DNA from: an uncultured Collinsella sp.
Lineage (GTDB): Bacteria; Actinomycetota; Coriobacteriia; Coriobacteriales; Coriobacteriaceae
DNA length: 16,340 bases
Assembly: GCA_937958315.1 (NCBI GenBank)
Contig: CALFGH010000256.1
Location: 1-16,340, forward strand
Direction: 5' to 3'
Under the pieces are notes generated by a model, which was given only the letters and a program-made list of their open reading frames with translations, was not told the origin of the DNA and searched no databases. Positions 1 to 7,529 of this stretch are shown in pieces. Every line of letters starts with the position of its first letter. Within the stretch, counting starts at the first letter, position 1. A program made the translations under genes and the position numbers.

Positions 1-252
1 GCCCCGCATCGCGCTTCGCGCTGCGGAGCCTCTTTGCGTCCTGCGGAATGTTCCGGAGAGAAACCCCGTCACGCCCCCGGATTCCCTGCGTTTACGGCCT
101 TGAGGTCGGCGGGCGTAGAAGGAAGTGGTCGATAGGGATACGTGTCCCTTTCGCTGTTTCGCGCTTTGCGCGAAAGGCGCGTTACTTTGGGATGGGTGGG
201 GAACGTGGTTGTTGCGGCAACTGATCCCCGTCACAAATTACCCTCGGCATAC
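1..252. other. Non-coding 5' flank with two small hairpins
   Basis: I see no gene I can support here. Open frames exist on both strands, but their composition is GC-rich and simple, they resemble no family I know, and none has a convincing ribosome site. Two compact dyads are visible. One has arms AGGGA/TCCCT at 134-138 and 145-149. The other is a perfect 8-bp stem TTTCGCGC/GCGCGAAA at 157-164 and 168-175 with a 3-base loop. Neither is followed by a T-run, so calling them the terminator of an upstream gene would be a guess. The end of an upstream gene could lie in the first ~100 bases, but I cannot identify one. Confidence 0.4.
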
Positions 253-280
253 TTGCGCGAAAGCCTGCTGGTGCTACACT
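253..280 (+). promoter_or_regulatory. Likely sigma70-type promoter of the ribU operon
   Basis: TTGCGC (253-258) and TACACT (275-280) are separated by 16 bases. Transcription would begin near 287, a few bases before the first conserved base of the FMN riboswitch. That is where a promoter for this leader is expected. The match to consensus is moderate. The call rests mainly on its position relative to the riboswitch. Confidence 0.55.
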
Positions 281-291
281 TGCAATTGCTG

Positions 292-471
292 TTTCAGGGC
301 GGGGTGGAATTCCCCACTGGTGGTAAATCGGGCGGTGCCAAGGGGGTACCGTGGCGCAGGTAAAGTGCCTGCGGTCGAGCCGATGAGTCCGCGACCCGGG
401 TGTGCGTTGGTTCGCATGCCGGCTGAACTGGTGAGATCCCAGTACCAACGGTTAGAGTCCGGATGAAAGAG
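292..471 (+). promoter_or_regulatory. FMN riboswitch (RFN element) controlling ribU
   Basis: The conserved blocks of the RFN aptamer appear in order: a GGGCGGGGTGGAATTCCCC-type block with TGGTGGT (298-323), AGCCGATGAGTCCGCGACCC (about 378-398), the arm GAACTGGTGAGATCCCAGT (about 425-443), CCAACGGTTAGAGTCCGGATGAAAGAG (about 445-471). The outer P1 helix pairs TTTC at 292-295 with GAAA at 465-468. In this family FMN binding shuts off riboflavin uptake or synthesis genes. There is no terminator hairpin between aptamer and gene. Instead the 3' end of P1 runs directly into the Shine-Dalgarno region (AGGTGAT, 474-480). Control is therefore most likely translational, by occlusion of the ribosome site; this is inferred. 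Confidence 0.95.
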
Positions 472-483
472 GCAGGTGATCTT

Positions 484-1074
484 ATGTCTGAACAGTCGCA
501 GCATATCCATTTTGAGAACACGAATAGGTGGAGCACCAAACAGCTCGTAACCATGGCGTTGATGTGCGCCTTGGGCGCCCTGTTTATGTATGTGCAGCTG
601 CCCATTCTTCCTTCGGCGCCATTTTTGACGTATGACCCGTCGCTGGTGCCGGCGATGGTGTGCGGGTTTGCGTATGGTCCCGGTGCCGGTACCGCTGTTG
701 CCACTATGGCGATCGTTATCCATGCGCTCACCACGGGTGACTGGGTCGGCGCGCTTATGAATCTGGTTGCCACGCTGGGCTACATTCTGCCCGCGGCTAT
801 CGTCTACCAGAAGATGCATACCTATAAGGGTGCCGTGATTGGCCTGGTGCTCGGCGTTATTGCTGCTACGGCGTTGTCTATGGTCGCAAACCTTACCATT
901 GGCGTATGGTTCTGGTATGGCTCGGTCGATGTGATCGCCCCACTCATGATTCCTGCCGTGCTGCCGTTCAACCTTATCAAGACCGTGCTCAACTCGGTGT
1001 TGACGCTCGCGGTGTACAAGGCGGTCTCTAATCTCATCACGCCCAAGAAGGACCAGGTCAAAGGCCGCGCATGA
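484..1074 (+). CDS. ribU: RibU, riboflavin-binding S component of an ECF transporter
   Basis: This 196-residue membrane protein binds riboflavin and, with the EcfA ATPases and EcfT, imports it across the cytoplasmic membrane. Hydrophobic segments run through the whole chain after residue 20. The RibU-like stretch PFLTYDPSLVPAMVCGFAYGP (about 46-66) resembles the 'P-F-L-x-Y-D-P-S-x-x-P' signature of riboflavin S components. The FMN riboswitch directly upstream independently supports riboflavin as substrate. I chose ATG 484 because AGGTGAT lies 3 bases before it. The in-frame ATG at 463 is part of the riboswitch (GGATGAAAG) and has no ribosome site. The stop overlaps the next start by 4 bases (ATGA), so translation is probably coupled. 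Confidence 0.92.
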   Translation: MSEQSQHIHFENTNRWSTKQLVTMALMCALGALFMYVQLPILPSAPFLTYDPSLVPAMVCGFAYGPGAGTAVATMAIVIHALTTGDWVGALMNLVATLGYILPAAIVYQKMHTYKGAVIGLVLGVIAATALSMVANLTIGVWFWYGSVDVIAPLMIPAVLPFNLIKTVLNSVLTLAVYKAVSNLITPKKDQVKGRA

Positions 1075-2975
1075 TTGAGTGTCGGGGCGTTTCCTTTAGC
1101 TACGATAGCGCTGCGAAAGCGCTCGATGGTATCAATCTGAACATCGAGGATGGCGAGTTTTTCTGCATCCTCGGTGGCAATGGGTCGGGCAAGTCGACGT
1201 TTGCCAAGCATCTGAATGCACTGTTGCAGCCCGATGCGGGCACGGTACGTATCAACGGCATGGATGCGTCCGACCCCGAGCTGGTCTATGACATTCGTTC
1301 GACTGCGGGCATGGTATTCCAGAATCCCGATGATCAGCTGGTGGCAACGCTTGTCGAAGATGATGTTGCGTTTGGTCCCGAAAACCTTGGTGTGCCATCG
1401 ATGCAAATTGCGCAGCGCGTACGCGAGGCGCTGAAGGGTGTGGGCCTGGTGGGCTTTGAGCGTCACGAGACCCATGCGCTTTCGGGCGGCCAAAAGCAGC
1501 GCGTGGCGCTTGCCGGCGTGCTCGCCATGGAACCGCGCGTGCTCATATTGGACGAGGCTTCTTCGATGCTCGATCCGCGTGGACGCAAGGGCCTCATGAA
1601 GGCTTGCCACGCGTTGCACAATCGTGGCATGACCATCGTGATGATTACGCACTTTATGGAAGAGGCCGCCGAGGCCGATCGCGTTGCTGTCTTCCAAGCG
1701 GGCCGCGTTGCCATGCTCGGTAAGCCCGAGGAAATCTTGACGCGGGCGGACGAACTTGCGCAGCTCAACCTGGATATGCCGGCGTCGTGCTGCCTAGGTA
1801 GGGCACTTCGTGAGAAGGGCGTTTCCGTTTGCGCGCAGGTGCGCGAGGCAGATATGGTCGCCGAGATTGCACAGGCTTATGCCGAGCGGAGCGGGACGGA
1901 CATCGCAGGGCAGCCTTCCGCATCCGATTCTCATGTGCTTGACAATGGATCCTCTGCGGCCGACGGGATAGCCGCGTCGGAGCCCGTTATCGAGATCTCG
2001 CACCTCTCGCATAGTTACTCGCTGAGCGCCCGCGAGCGCCGTCGATGGCGCAAGCGCTCGACCACTGCGGACGCATCGAGCAAACAAGCTCTTTGGGGCA
2101 ACGATCCAAACAGCCCCTGGGCGCTACGTGATGTTTCGCTGACGGTGCGCCGCGGCGAGTTTCTGGGATTGGCGGGTCATACCGGCTCGGGTAAATCGAC
2201 GCTGGTTCAGCATCTCAACGGGTTGATTCGTCCGCAGGAGGGAAGCGTTTGCGCGCTGGGGCTCGACCTATCAAGCAAGAAAGACGCCGCCGCGGTTAAG
2301 GCCAAGGTCGGCGTGGTGTTTCAGTATCCCGAGCGCCAGCTATTTGCCGAGACCGTGGCGCAGGACGTGGCGTTTGGTCCGCACAACCTTGGCTTGCCGC
2401 AAGATGAAGTCGACCGTCGTATCGAGTCATCGCTCTCGCGCGTGGGCCTCGACCTTTCCACGGTCGGCGACAAGAGTCCCTTTGAGCTTTCGGGCGGTCA
2501 GCAACGGCGCGTGGCATTTGCCGGCGTGCTCGCCATGGAGCCCGAAGTCCTGGTGCTCGATGAGCCCATGGCGGGGCTCGATCCGGCTGCGCGCAGGGAT
2601 TTCCTGGGGCTCATCGACCGGCTCCATCGCGAGGGTCTGACTGTTGTCATGGTTTCGCATAGCATGGATGACCTGGCAAATTGCTGTGACCGTATCGTTG
2701 TGATGAACGAGGGCGCCGTGTTTGCCGAGGGAACGCCCGCACAGGTTTTTGCGCACGCGAACGAGCTCAAGTCAATCGGCCTGGGCGCCCCTGCCGCTCA
2801 GCGCATGGCATTATCGCTCGTGCAAGCCGGTGTGCCGCTCCGCTGCGACAAACTTTATACGGTTGAGGCACTGGCCGACGAGCTGGCCGGCTTGCTGCTG
2901 GGCTGCGCGGAAGGGCCTTTGAGGGCTCCGTGTCAGGCCGGTTCCAAGATAGCCGCGCGAGAGGAGGGCTGCTGA
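1071..2975 (+). CDS. ecfA: Fused EcfA1-EcfA2 energy-coupling ATPase
   Basis: This 634-residue protein joins two ABC ATPase domains that are separate proteins (EcfA1, EcfA2) in most bacteria. Domain 1 has Walker A GGNGSGKST (35-43), Q-loop Q84, signature LSGGQ (137-141), Walker B LILDEAS (158-164) and H194. Domain 2 has Walker A GHTGSGKST (369-377), Q418, LSGGQ (473-477), Walker B LVLDEPM (494-500) and H530. The DEASSMLDP wording of domain 1 is EcfA1-like and DEPMAGLDP of domain 2 is EcfA2-like, so the order is A1-A2. A linker of about 70 residues (240-310), polar and probably flexible, separates them. All ATPase motifs are intact, so both sites look competent. The gene overlaps ribU by 4 bases and ecfT by 1, which supports a single dedicated transporter complex. 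Confidence 0.93.
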   Translation: MIECRGVSFSYDSAAKALDGINLNIEDGEFFCILGGNGSGKSTFAKHLNALLQPDAGTVRINGMDASDPELVYDIRSTAGMVFQNPDDQLVATLVEDDVAFGPENLGVPSMQIAQRVREALKGVGLVGFERHETHALSGGQKQRVALAGVLAMEPRVLILDEASSMLDPRGRKGLMKACHALHNRGMTIVMITHFMEEAAEADRVAVFQAGRVAMLGKPEEILTRADELAQLNLDMPASCCLGRALREKGVSVCAQVREADMVAEIAQAYAERSGTDIAGQPSASDSHVLDNGSSAADGIAASEPVIEISHLSHSYSLSARERRRWRKRSTTADASSKQALWGNDPNSPWALRDVSLTVRRGEFLGLAGHTGSGKSTLVQHLNGLIRPQEGSVCALGLDLSSKKDAAAVKAKVGVVFQYPERQLFAETVAQDVAFGPHNLGLPQDEVDRRIESSLSRVGLDLSTVGDKSPFELSGGQQRRVAFAGVLAMEPEVLVLDEPMAGLDPAARRDFLGLIDRLHREGLTVVMVSHSMDDLANCCDRIVVMNEGAVFAEGTPAQVFAHANELKSIGLGAPAAQRMALSLVQAGVPLRCDKLYTVEALADELAGLLLGCAEGPLRAPCQAGSKIAAREEGC

Positions 2976-3775
2976 TGGAGGCGTTCTCATTTGGCAGCTA
3001 CTATCCCGGGGATAGCGCGGTGCATCGCCTGGATCCGCGTACTAAGTTGCTCCTAGGTTTCGCCTTTCTGGTCACCGTGCTCACCGTCGGAAGCTTTTGC
3101 GGGCTGGTTCCGGTCGCAATGTTTGTGGTCCTGGTCTATGTCGTGGCCCGGGTGCCGTTGCGTCGGGTCCTATCATCGATGGCACCACTGCTGGCGATTG
3201 TCGTGGTAGTCGCGGTGCTCAACTTGTTTTCCGATCAGAGCGGCCGCATTTTGTGGCAGCTTGGCTTTTTGCAGGTGAGCGAGGGCTCGCTGCGTTCTGC
3301 GGCGTTTGTGGCGTGCCGCCTGACGTTGATGATGGCCGGCATGAGCGCCATTACACTCACCACGCCGACGCTCGACCTCACCGCGGGCTTTGAACGTCTA
3401 CTCGCACCATTTGCGCGCGTGGGACTTCCGGCGCACGAGCTCGGCATGATTATGGGTATCGCGCTGCGGTTTATGCCGCAATTTGCCACCGAGATGAAAC
3501 AGACGGCCGATGCACAGGCAAGCCGCGGCGCGCGCGTGACGGGCGGTCCGCTCGGCGGTGTGCGCATGCTCGGCAGTGTGGCGATTCCGCTGTTCACCGG
3601 TGTGTTCCGTCATGCCGAGACGCTTTCGGCCGCCATGGATGCGCGTTGTTATCACGGCGAGCAGGGACGCACGCGTCTGCATGCGCTTGCGTTTGGCCGG
3701 GGGGATGTACTGGCAGCGCTGGCGATGGCGCTGCTGGTGACATGCGTTGTCGTTATCAATCTTCAACTCTTCTAA
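2975..3775 (+). CDS. ecfT: EcfT, transmembrane coupling subunit of the ECF transporter
   Basis: This 266-residue integral membrane subunit bridges the ATPases and the S component. Hydrophobic helices are visible at about 25-58, 66-84, 108-130, 155-167, 200-210 and 245-265. The two cytoplasmic coupling motifs that dock on the ATPases are present: ASRGA (182-186) and MDARCYHG (221-228). The second has Cys where many EcfT proteins have Gly in the A-R-G triplet, a change I believe is common. I chose ATG 2975 because GAGGAGGG sits just before it and it overlaps the ATPase stop as TGATG. The upstream ATG at 2930 would overlap the ATPase gene more deeply and lacks a ribosome site. Confidence 0.93.
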   Translation: MEAFSFGSYYPGDSAVHRLDPRTKLLLGFAFLVTVLTVGSFCGLVPVAMFVVLVYVVARVPLRRVLSSMAPLLAIVVVVAVLNLFSDQSGRILWQLGFLQVSEGSLRSAAFVACRLTLMMAGMSAITLTTPTLDLTAGFERLLAPFARVGLPAHELGMIMGIALRFMPQFATEMKQTADAQASRGARVTGGPLGGVRMLGSVAIPLFTGVFRHAETLSAAMDARCYHGEQGRTRLHALAFGRGDVLAALAMALLVTCVVVINLQLF

Positions 3776-3805
3776 GCTCGATTCGAGCACAAGAAAGGGG
3801 TCTCC

Positions 3806-4252
3806 ATGACCGACATCGATCGCACGGCTCAGCTCGAGCGCGCCTGCTCGTATCTCAGGCGCATTCCGGCGTGGTATCTTGCCACGACCGATGCGAGTGA
3901 CGGGCATCAGCCCCGCGTGAGGCCGTTTTCGTTTGCCATGGTCGATGACGGCAAGCTGTGGTTTTGCACGTCGCGCGACAAGGACGTATGGGCGGAGTTG
4001 AGCGCGAATCCCAAGTTTGAGGTATCGGGCTGGAAGCCGGGGGAGTGCTGGATCGTGTTAACCGGTGAGGCCGCGCTCGAGGACGATGCATTCGTGAGCG
4101 ACAAGGTGCGCCAAGCGGGCTTTAAGCACATGGTGGGCATTGGCGAGCAACACGATAGCGCCAACGATGGCCGCCTTGCATTCTTCTCGGTCCGCAATAT
4201 CGCCGCACGGTTCTGCGATATCGACGGCAGCGAAGAGCGCCTCGAGCTCTAA
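3806..4252 (+). CDS. Pyridoxamine 5'-phosphate oxidase-fold flavoprotein, copy 1
   Basis: This 148-residue soluble protein has the split-barrel flavin-binding fold typical of small PNPOx-like proteins. Visible family features are AWYLAT (22-27), the strand RVRPFSF (37-43), DGKLWFCTSRDKDVWAEL (48-65) and the tail segment LAFFSVR (124-130). Such proteins usually bind FMN or another flavin as dimers. The substrate cannot be told from sequence, and I would not call it true PdxH because it is shorter and diverged. AAAGGGG (3794-3800) precedes the ATG by 5 bases. It follows the riboflavin importer by 30 bases with only a small GCTCG/CGAGC dyad (3776-3788, no T-run) between, so it may be read from the same transcript. 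Confidence 0.8.
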   Translation: MTDIDRTAQLERACSYLRRIPAWYLATTDASDGHQPRVRPFSFAMVDDGKLWFCTSRDKDVWAELSANPKFEVSGWKPGECWIVLTGEAALEDDAFVSDKVRQAGFKHMVGIGEQHDSANDGRLAFFSVRNIAARFCDIDGSEERLEL

Positions 4253-4306
4253 TTTCCCAAATTGACTACCCATTCCAAAAAGACTGGTCAGGCGACAGGA
4301 GGAAAC

Positions 4307-4717
4307 GTGGACGGATTGAATACGGTGCTGGAGTATCTGACGTCGGTGCCGGCGTGGTATCTGGCGACGAGCGTGGGCGGGCAGCCGCATGTGCGTCCGT
4401 TCTCGTTTGCGCAGATTCAGGACGGCAAGCTGTGGTTTGTGACAGCGCGCACCAAAGATGTGTGGCAGGAGCTGCTGCAAAACCAGCGCTTTGAGGCCAC
4501 GAGTTGGTGGCCGGGCCATGGCTGGCTCATCTTGCGCGGGCGTGCCGGCTTGGATGACCGGGCTTTAGACGAAATGCGCGAAGTCGGGTGGAAGCATCTA
4601 GAGCACCTGGGCGAGCACTATGAGGGGCCTAACGACCCCGCGCTCGTCTTCTTTAGCGTCGAGGATCCCGAGGCATTTATCTGCAATCACGACGAATGGG
4701 TGCCGGTTGAGCTCTAG
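4307..4717 (+). CDS. Pyridoxamine 5'-phosphate oxidase-fold flavoprotein, copy 2
   Basis: This is a 136-residue paralogue of the preceding gene, about half identical by eye along the central barrel: VPAWYLAT (14-21), PHVRPFSF (27-34), DGKLWFVTARTKDVWQEL (39-56), LVFFSVED (113-120). The GTG at 4307 is preferred because a full AGGAGG (4297-4302) lies 4 bases upstream, and because it begins exactly where the homology to copy 1 begins. An in-frame TTG at 4262 would add 15 residues without a ribosome site. The pair looks like an old tandem duplication that has diverged. Function is unknown beyond probable flavin binding. Confidence 0.78.
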   Translation: MDGLNTVLEYLTSVPAWYLATSVGGQPHVRPFSFAQIQDGKLWFVTARTKDVWQELLQNQRFEATSWWPGHGWLILRGRAGLDDRALDEMREVGWKHLEHLGEHYEGPNDPALVFFSVEDPEAFICNHDEWVPVEL

Positions 4718-4770
4718 CCAGCTGGCTCATCCTAACAACTTAGTTTTCGCATGGGCGGACCCTGTGTTGC

Positions 4771-4792
4771 CCGGCACCGTAAGGAGTGCCGG
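4771..4792 (+). other. Perfect hairpin in the gap before the arg operon
   Basis: CCGGCAC (4771-4777) pairs perfectly with GTGCCGG (4786-4792) around an 8-base loop CGTAAGGA. A 10-base palindrome GCCAGCTGGC (4717-4726) lies at the preceding stop codon. No T-run follows either structure, so a classical terminator for the flavoprotein genes is not evident, though a weaker or Rho-assisted stop is possible. Confidence 0.35.
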
Positions 4793-4851
4793 TCAATACG
4801 GGGCCCGCTCTATTTGTCAATTCCTTCAAGCGAATGTGTCGGGAATGTTTC

Positions 4852-4890
4852 AATGCATGAACATGCAAGCTATTTACGTATTCATGCATC
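4852..4890. promoter_or_regulatory. Tandem ARG boxes, probable ArgR operator of argCJBD
   Basis: ARG boxes are 18-bp sites of the form TGNAT-N4-ATNCA that bind the arginine repressor ArgR. Box 1 (4852-4869) contains TGCATGAACATGCA, a perfect match with symmetrical half-sites. Box 2 (4873-4890) contains TACGTATTCATGCA, with a perfect right half and a weak left half. The boxes are exactly 3 bp apart, the spacing known for paired ARG boxes in E. coli, where one hexamer covers both. The outer edges also form a 9-bp inverted repeat (ATGCATGAA 4853-4861, TTCATGCAT 4881-4889). The site lies 85 bp before argC. No argR gene is in the window. Confidence 0.75.
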
Positions 4891-4892
4891 TT

Positions 4893-4923
4893 TTGGTGCT
4901 AAAGTTTCAACCCACCTCATAAT
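4893..4923 (+). promoter_or_regulatory. Tentative arg operon promoter
   Basis: TTGGTG (4893-4898) and CATAAT (4918-4923) could be -35 and -10 elements, but the 19-base spacer is long. The position, immediately after the ARG boxes and about 50 bases before argC, fits repression by ArgR. An alternative lies inside the operator (TTTCAA 4848-4853, TATTTA 4871-4876, spacer 17). I cannot choose between them. Confidence 0.3.
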
Positions 4924-4974
4924 GACCGCTGCAAAATGCGCATCGGTGCATAAATCGCAGACAAGGAGTCTGAT

Positions 4975-6045
4975 ATGTCTTTGAAGGTTGGAATCGTCGG
5001 CGCGGCTGGATATGCCGGAGCCGAGCTCATTCGCCTCGTACTCGGCCATCCCGAGTTTGAACTTGTTGCCATTACGTCCAACGCCGATGCCGGCCAGCCG
5101 CTGTCCGCGGTGTATCCGAGCTTTGCTGGCGTGAGCGATCTGGTTTTCACCACGCATGACGCCCCCGAGCTCAAAAGCTGCGATGCGGTTTTTCTTGCCG
5201 TGCCGCACACGGCTGCCATGGCGCAGGTGCCCGCGCTCCTTGCCGCGGGCGTTTCCTGCTTTGATCTTTCGGCCGATTACCGTCTGAGCGACCCGTCCGT
5301 CTTTGAGGCATGGTATGCCGCCGAGCACACGAGCCCCGAGCTGCTCAAGACCCGCGCTTTTGGCCTGCCCGAGCTGTTCTGCCAGGACTTAGAGACCGCT
5401 GCTTCCAGCCATGCCGCCGGAAAGCCCGTTTTGGTCGCTTGCGCCGGCTGCTATCCCACCGCAACGAGCCTCGCTGCCGCTCCTGCCGTGCGTGCGGGCT
5501 GGATGGCAGAGAACGGCCCCGTAATCGTCGATGCCATTAGCGGCGTGACGGGCGCCGGTAAGTCCTGCAACGCCCGCACCCATTTTTGTAGCGCAGACGA
5601 GAACTTAGAGGCCTATGGCGTAGGCAAACATCGCCACACACCAGAGATCGAGCAGATTCTGGGTCTGACCGATCGTGTCGTCTTTACTCCGCACTTGGCA
5701 CCGCTCAAGCGCGGCCTGCTTTCCACGGTGACGATGCCGCTCGCGCCGCGGGCTCTCGACACGTTGGCCCTTGAGGACGTCGTCGACCATTACAAGAAGT
5801 TCTACGCCGGTCGCACCTTTGTGCGCGTGCTCGATGCCGGCCAGCAGCCCAAGACGGCTTCGGTCGTCGGCACCAACGCTGCCCAGATCGGCCTTGCGCT
5901 CAACAAGCGTGCGGGCGTGCTGGTGGCGACGGGTGCTATCGACAATTTGTGCAAGGGTGCTGCGGGCCAGGCGGTCCAGTGCGCCAACATCGTTTTTGGC
6001 TTTGACGAGCGACGAGGCTTGCCCACAGTGGCGTGCCCGGTGTAG
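4975..6045 (+). CDS. argC: ArgC, N-acetyl-gamma-glutamyl-phosphate reductase
   Basis: ArgC reduces N-acetylglutamyl phosphate to N-acetylglutamate semialdehyde with NADPH, the third step towards ornithine. The 356-residue chain begins with the nucleotide-binding VGIVGAAGYAGAE (5-17). The catalytic cysteine is C159 in ACAGCYPT (155-162), followed by the active-site KHRHTPE (218-224). Late conserved blocks are TPHLAPLKRG (238-247) and DNLCKGAAGQA (323-333). Length and motifs are full for the family. AAGGAG (4963-4968) precedes the ATG by 6 bases. It is the first gene of the arg operon behind the ARG boxes. Confidence 0.96.
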   Translation: MSLKVGIVGAAGYAGAELIRLVLGHPEFELVAITSNADAGQPLSAVYPSFAGVSDLVFTTHDAPELKSCDAVFLAVPHTAAMAQVPALLAAGVSCFDLSADYRLSDPSVFEAWYAAEHTSPELLKTRAFGLPELFCQDLETAASSHAAGKPVLVACAGCYPTATSLAAAPAVRAGWMAENGPVIVDAISGVTGAGKSCNARTHFCSADENLEAYGVGKHRHTPEIEQILGLTDRVVFTPHLAPLKRGLLSTVTMPLAPRALDTLALEDVVDHYKKFYAGRTFVRVLDAGQQPKTASVVGTNAAQIGLALNKRAGVLVATGAIDNLCKGAAGQAVQCANIVFGFDERRGLPTVACPV

Positions 6046-6180
6046 CACATTCGATTGTTAACGATTTGGTGGTCGGGTATCGAGTTGGGCGCCGCTTTCA
6101 AGCTGGTCTAGTAGTTGCGACCGGTATGGCGTGCCAGCCGATGCCCGCTTTTTTGTCTGATATAAGGAGTCGTAGGGACG

Positions 6181-7449
6181 ATGAATACCGACCTGATTGA
6201 TATCAAGATACGCGCCGTCGAGGGTGGCGTTACGGCAGCGGCCGGCTTTAAGGCCGCAGGCATCCATGCAGGATTCCGGAAGAATCCCGAGCGCTTGGAC
6301 TATGCGCTCGTCGTGCCCGATAAGCCCTGTCCAGGCGCCGGCGTGTTTACGACCAACCGCTTTTGCGCGGCGCCCGTGCAGGTGAGCCGTGCCAACCTGG
6401 GCGGTGCGGACAAGGGCTATGGCATCATCGCCGGCGTTTCAATCAACTCCGGCAACGCGAATGCCGCCACGGGCGAGACCGGCCTTGCCTGCGCGCGAGA
6501 GACATGCAATATCGCGTCGCAGGTCATCGGCTGTGAACCCCAGCAGATCCTAGTTGCATCCACAGGCGTGATTGGACAGATTCTGCCGATTGACACGTTT
6601 GAGACGGCCGTCCCGTCCGCCTACGAGGCACTCTCTGCCCATGGCGGTGCCGATGCGGCCCGTGCCATCATGACGACCGATACGCACTCCAAGGAGTATG
6701 CCGTTCGCTACCGCAGTGAGGCTGCGGGTCATGCGGGCAACGCTTATACGGTGGGCGGCATGTGCAAGGGCTCGGGCATGATCATGCCCAATATGGCCAC
6801 CATGATCGCGGTCATTACTACCGATGCCCCCGTCGAGCCGTCGGCGCTCCACGCCCTGTTGCTCTCGACCGTTAAGCAGACCTTCAATAAGGTGACGGTC
6901 GATTCCGATACCTCGACCAACGACACCTGCATCATGCTTGCTTCTGGCGCTGCTGCCGCTGAAGCCGAGGCTATCGTCGAGGGCACTGATGCCTTTGACG
7001 AACTGTCCTTTGCCGTGCACGAGGTGTGCGAGAGCCTGGCGCGCAACATTGCGGCCGATGGCGAGGGCGCGTCAAAGCTCGTGACGGTTAACGTCACCGG
7101 CGCCGCCAACGACGAGGAAGCCGATATCGCCGCCCGTGCCGTCGCCAACTCGCCGCTCGTCAAGACCTGCATCGCCGGTCACGACTGCAACTGGGGCCGC
7201 GTCGCCATGGCGCTCGGCAAGTGCGGCGTGAAGTTTAACCAGGAAGACGTTTCCATCGACATGATGGGCATGCCTGTCTGCCGCGATGGCCTGACCGTTC
7301 CCTTTGACGAGGATGAGGCTCTGCGACGTTTTGAGGCGCCCGAGATCGTGATCTCGGCCGACCTGGGCGCAGGCGACGCGGCAACGACCGTGTGGACCTG
7401 TGACCTCACGCACGAGTACATCTCCATCAACGGTGACTACCGTTCCTAG
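6181..7449 (+). CDS. argJ: ArgJ, ornithine (glutamate N-) acetyltransferase
   Basis: ArgJ moves the acetyl group from N-acetylornithine to glutamate, releasing ornithine and recycling acetate. Some members also start the pathway from acetyl-CoA, and the sequence alone does not show which applies. The 422-residue precursor should cleave itself between A206 and T207 in GMIMPNMATMIA (199-210), making alpha and beta chains with T207 as nucleophile. Other family blocks are NSGNANA (90-95 region), ASTGVIG (126-132), CKGSGM (195-200), DSDTSTNDT (around 240) and the C-terminal INGDYRS. The gap after argC is 135 bases and holds no structure I can name. AAGGAG (6164-6169) lies 11 bases before the ATG, a wide but tolerable spacing. 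Confidence 0.96.
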   Translation: MNTDLIDIKIRAVEGGVTAAAGFKAAGIHAGFRKNPERLDYALVVPDKPCPGAGVFTTNRFCAAPVQVSRANLGGADKGYGIIAGVSINSGNANAATGETGLACARETCNIASQVIGCEPQQILVASTGVIGQILPIDTFETAVPSAYEALSAHGGADAARAIMTTDTHSKEYAVRYRSEAAGHAGNAYTVGGMCKGSGMIMPNMATMIAVITTDAPVEPSALHALLLSTVKQTFNKVTVDSDTSTNDTCIMLASGAAAAEAEAIVEGTDAFDELSFAVHEVCESLARNIAADGEGASKLVTVNVTGAANDEEADIAARAVANSPLVKTCIAGHDCNWGRVAMALGKCGVKFNQEDVSIDMMGMPVCRDGLTVPFDEDEALRRFEAPEIVISADLGAGDAATTVWTCDLTHEYISINGDYRS

Positions 7450-7529
7450 ATTCCAGGCACGCTGCGCATCTTGCCGCATTGCGGACAGCGGAGCACGGCG
7501 TGATAACGATACGAAAGACGAGGCAGATT

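Noticed and set aside
463..483. Upstream in-frame ATG for ribU
   Set aside because: It is inside the conserved GGATGAAAG end of the FMN riboswitch and lacks a ribosome site. ATG 484 has AGGTGAT before it.
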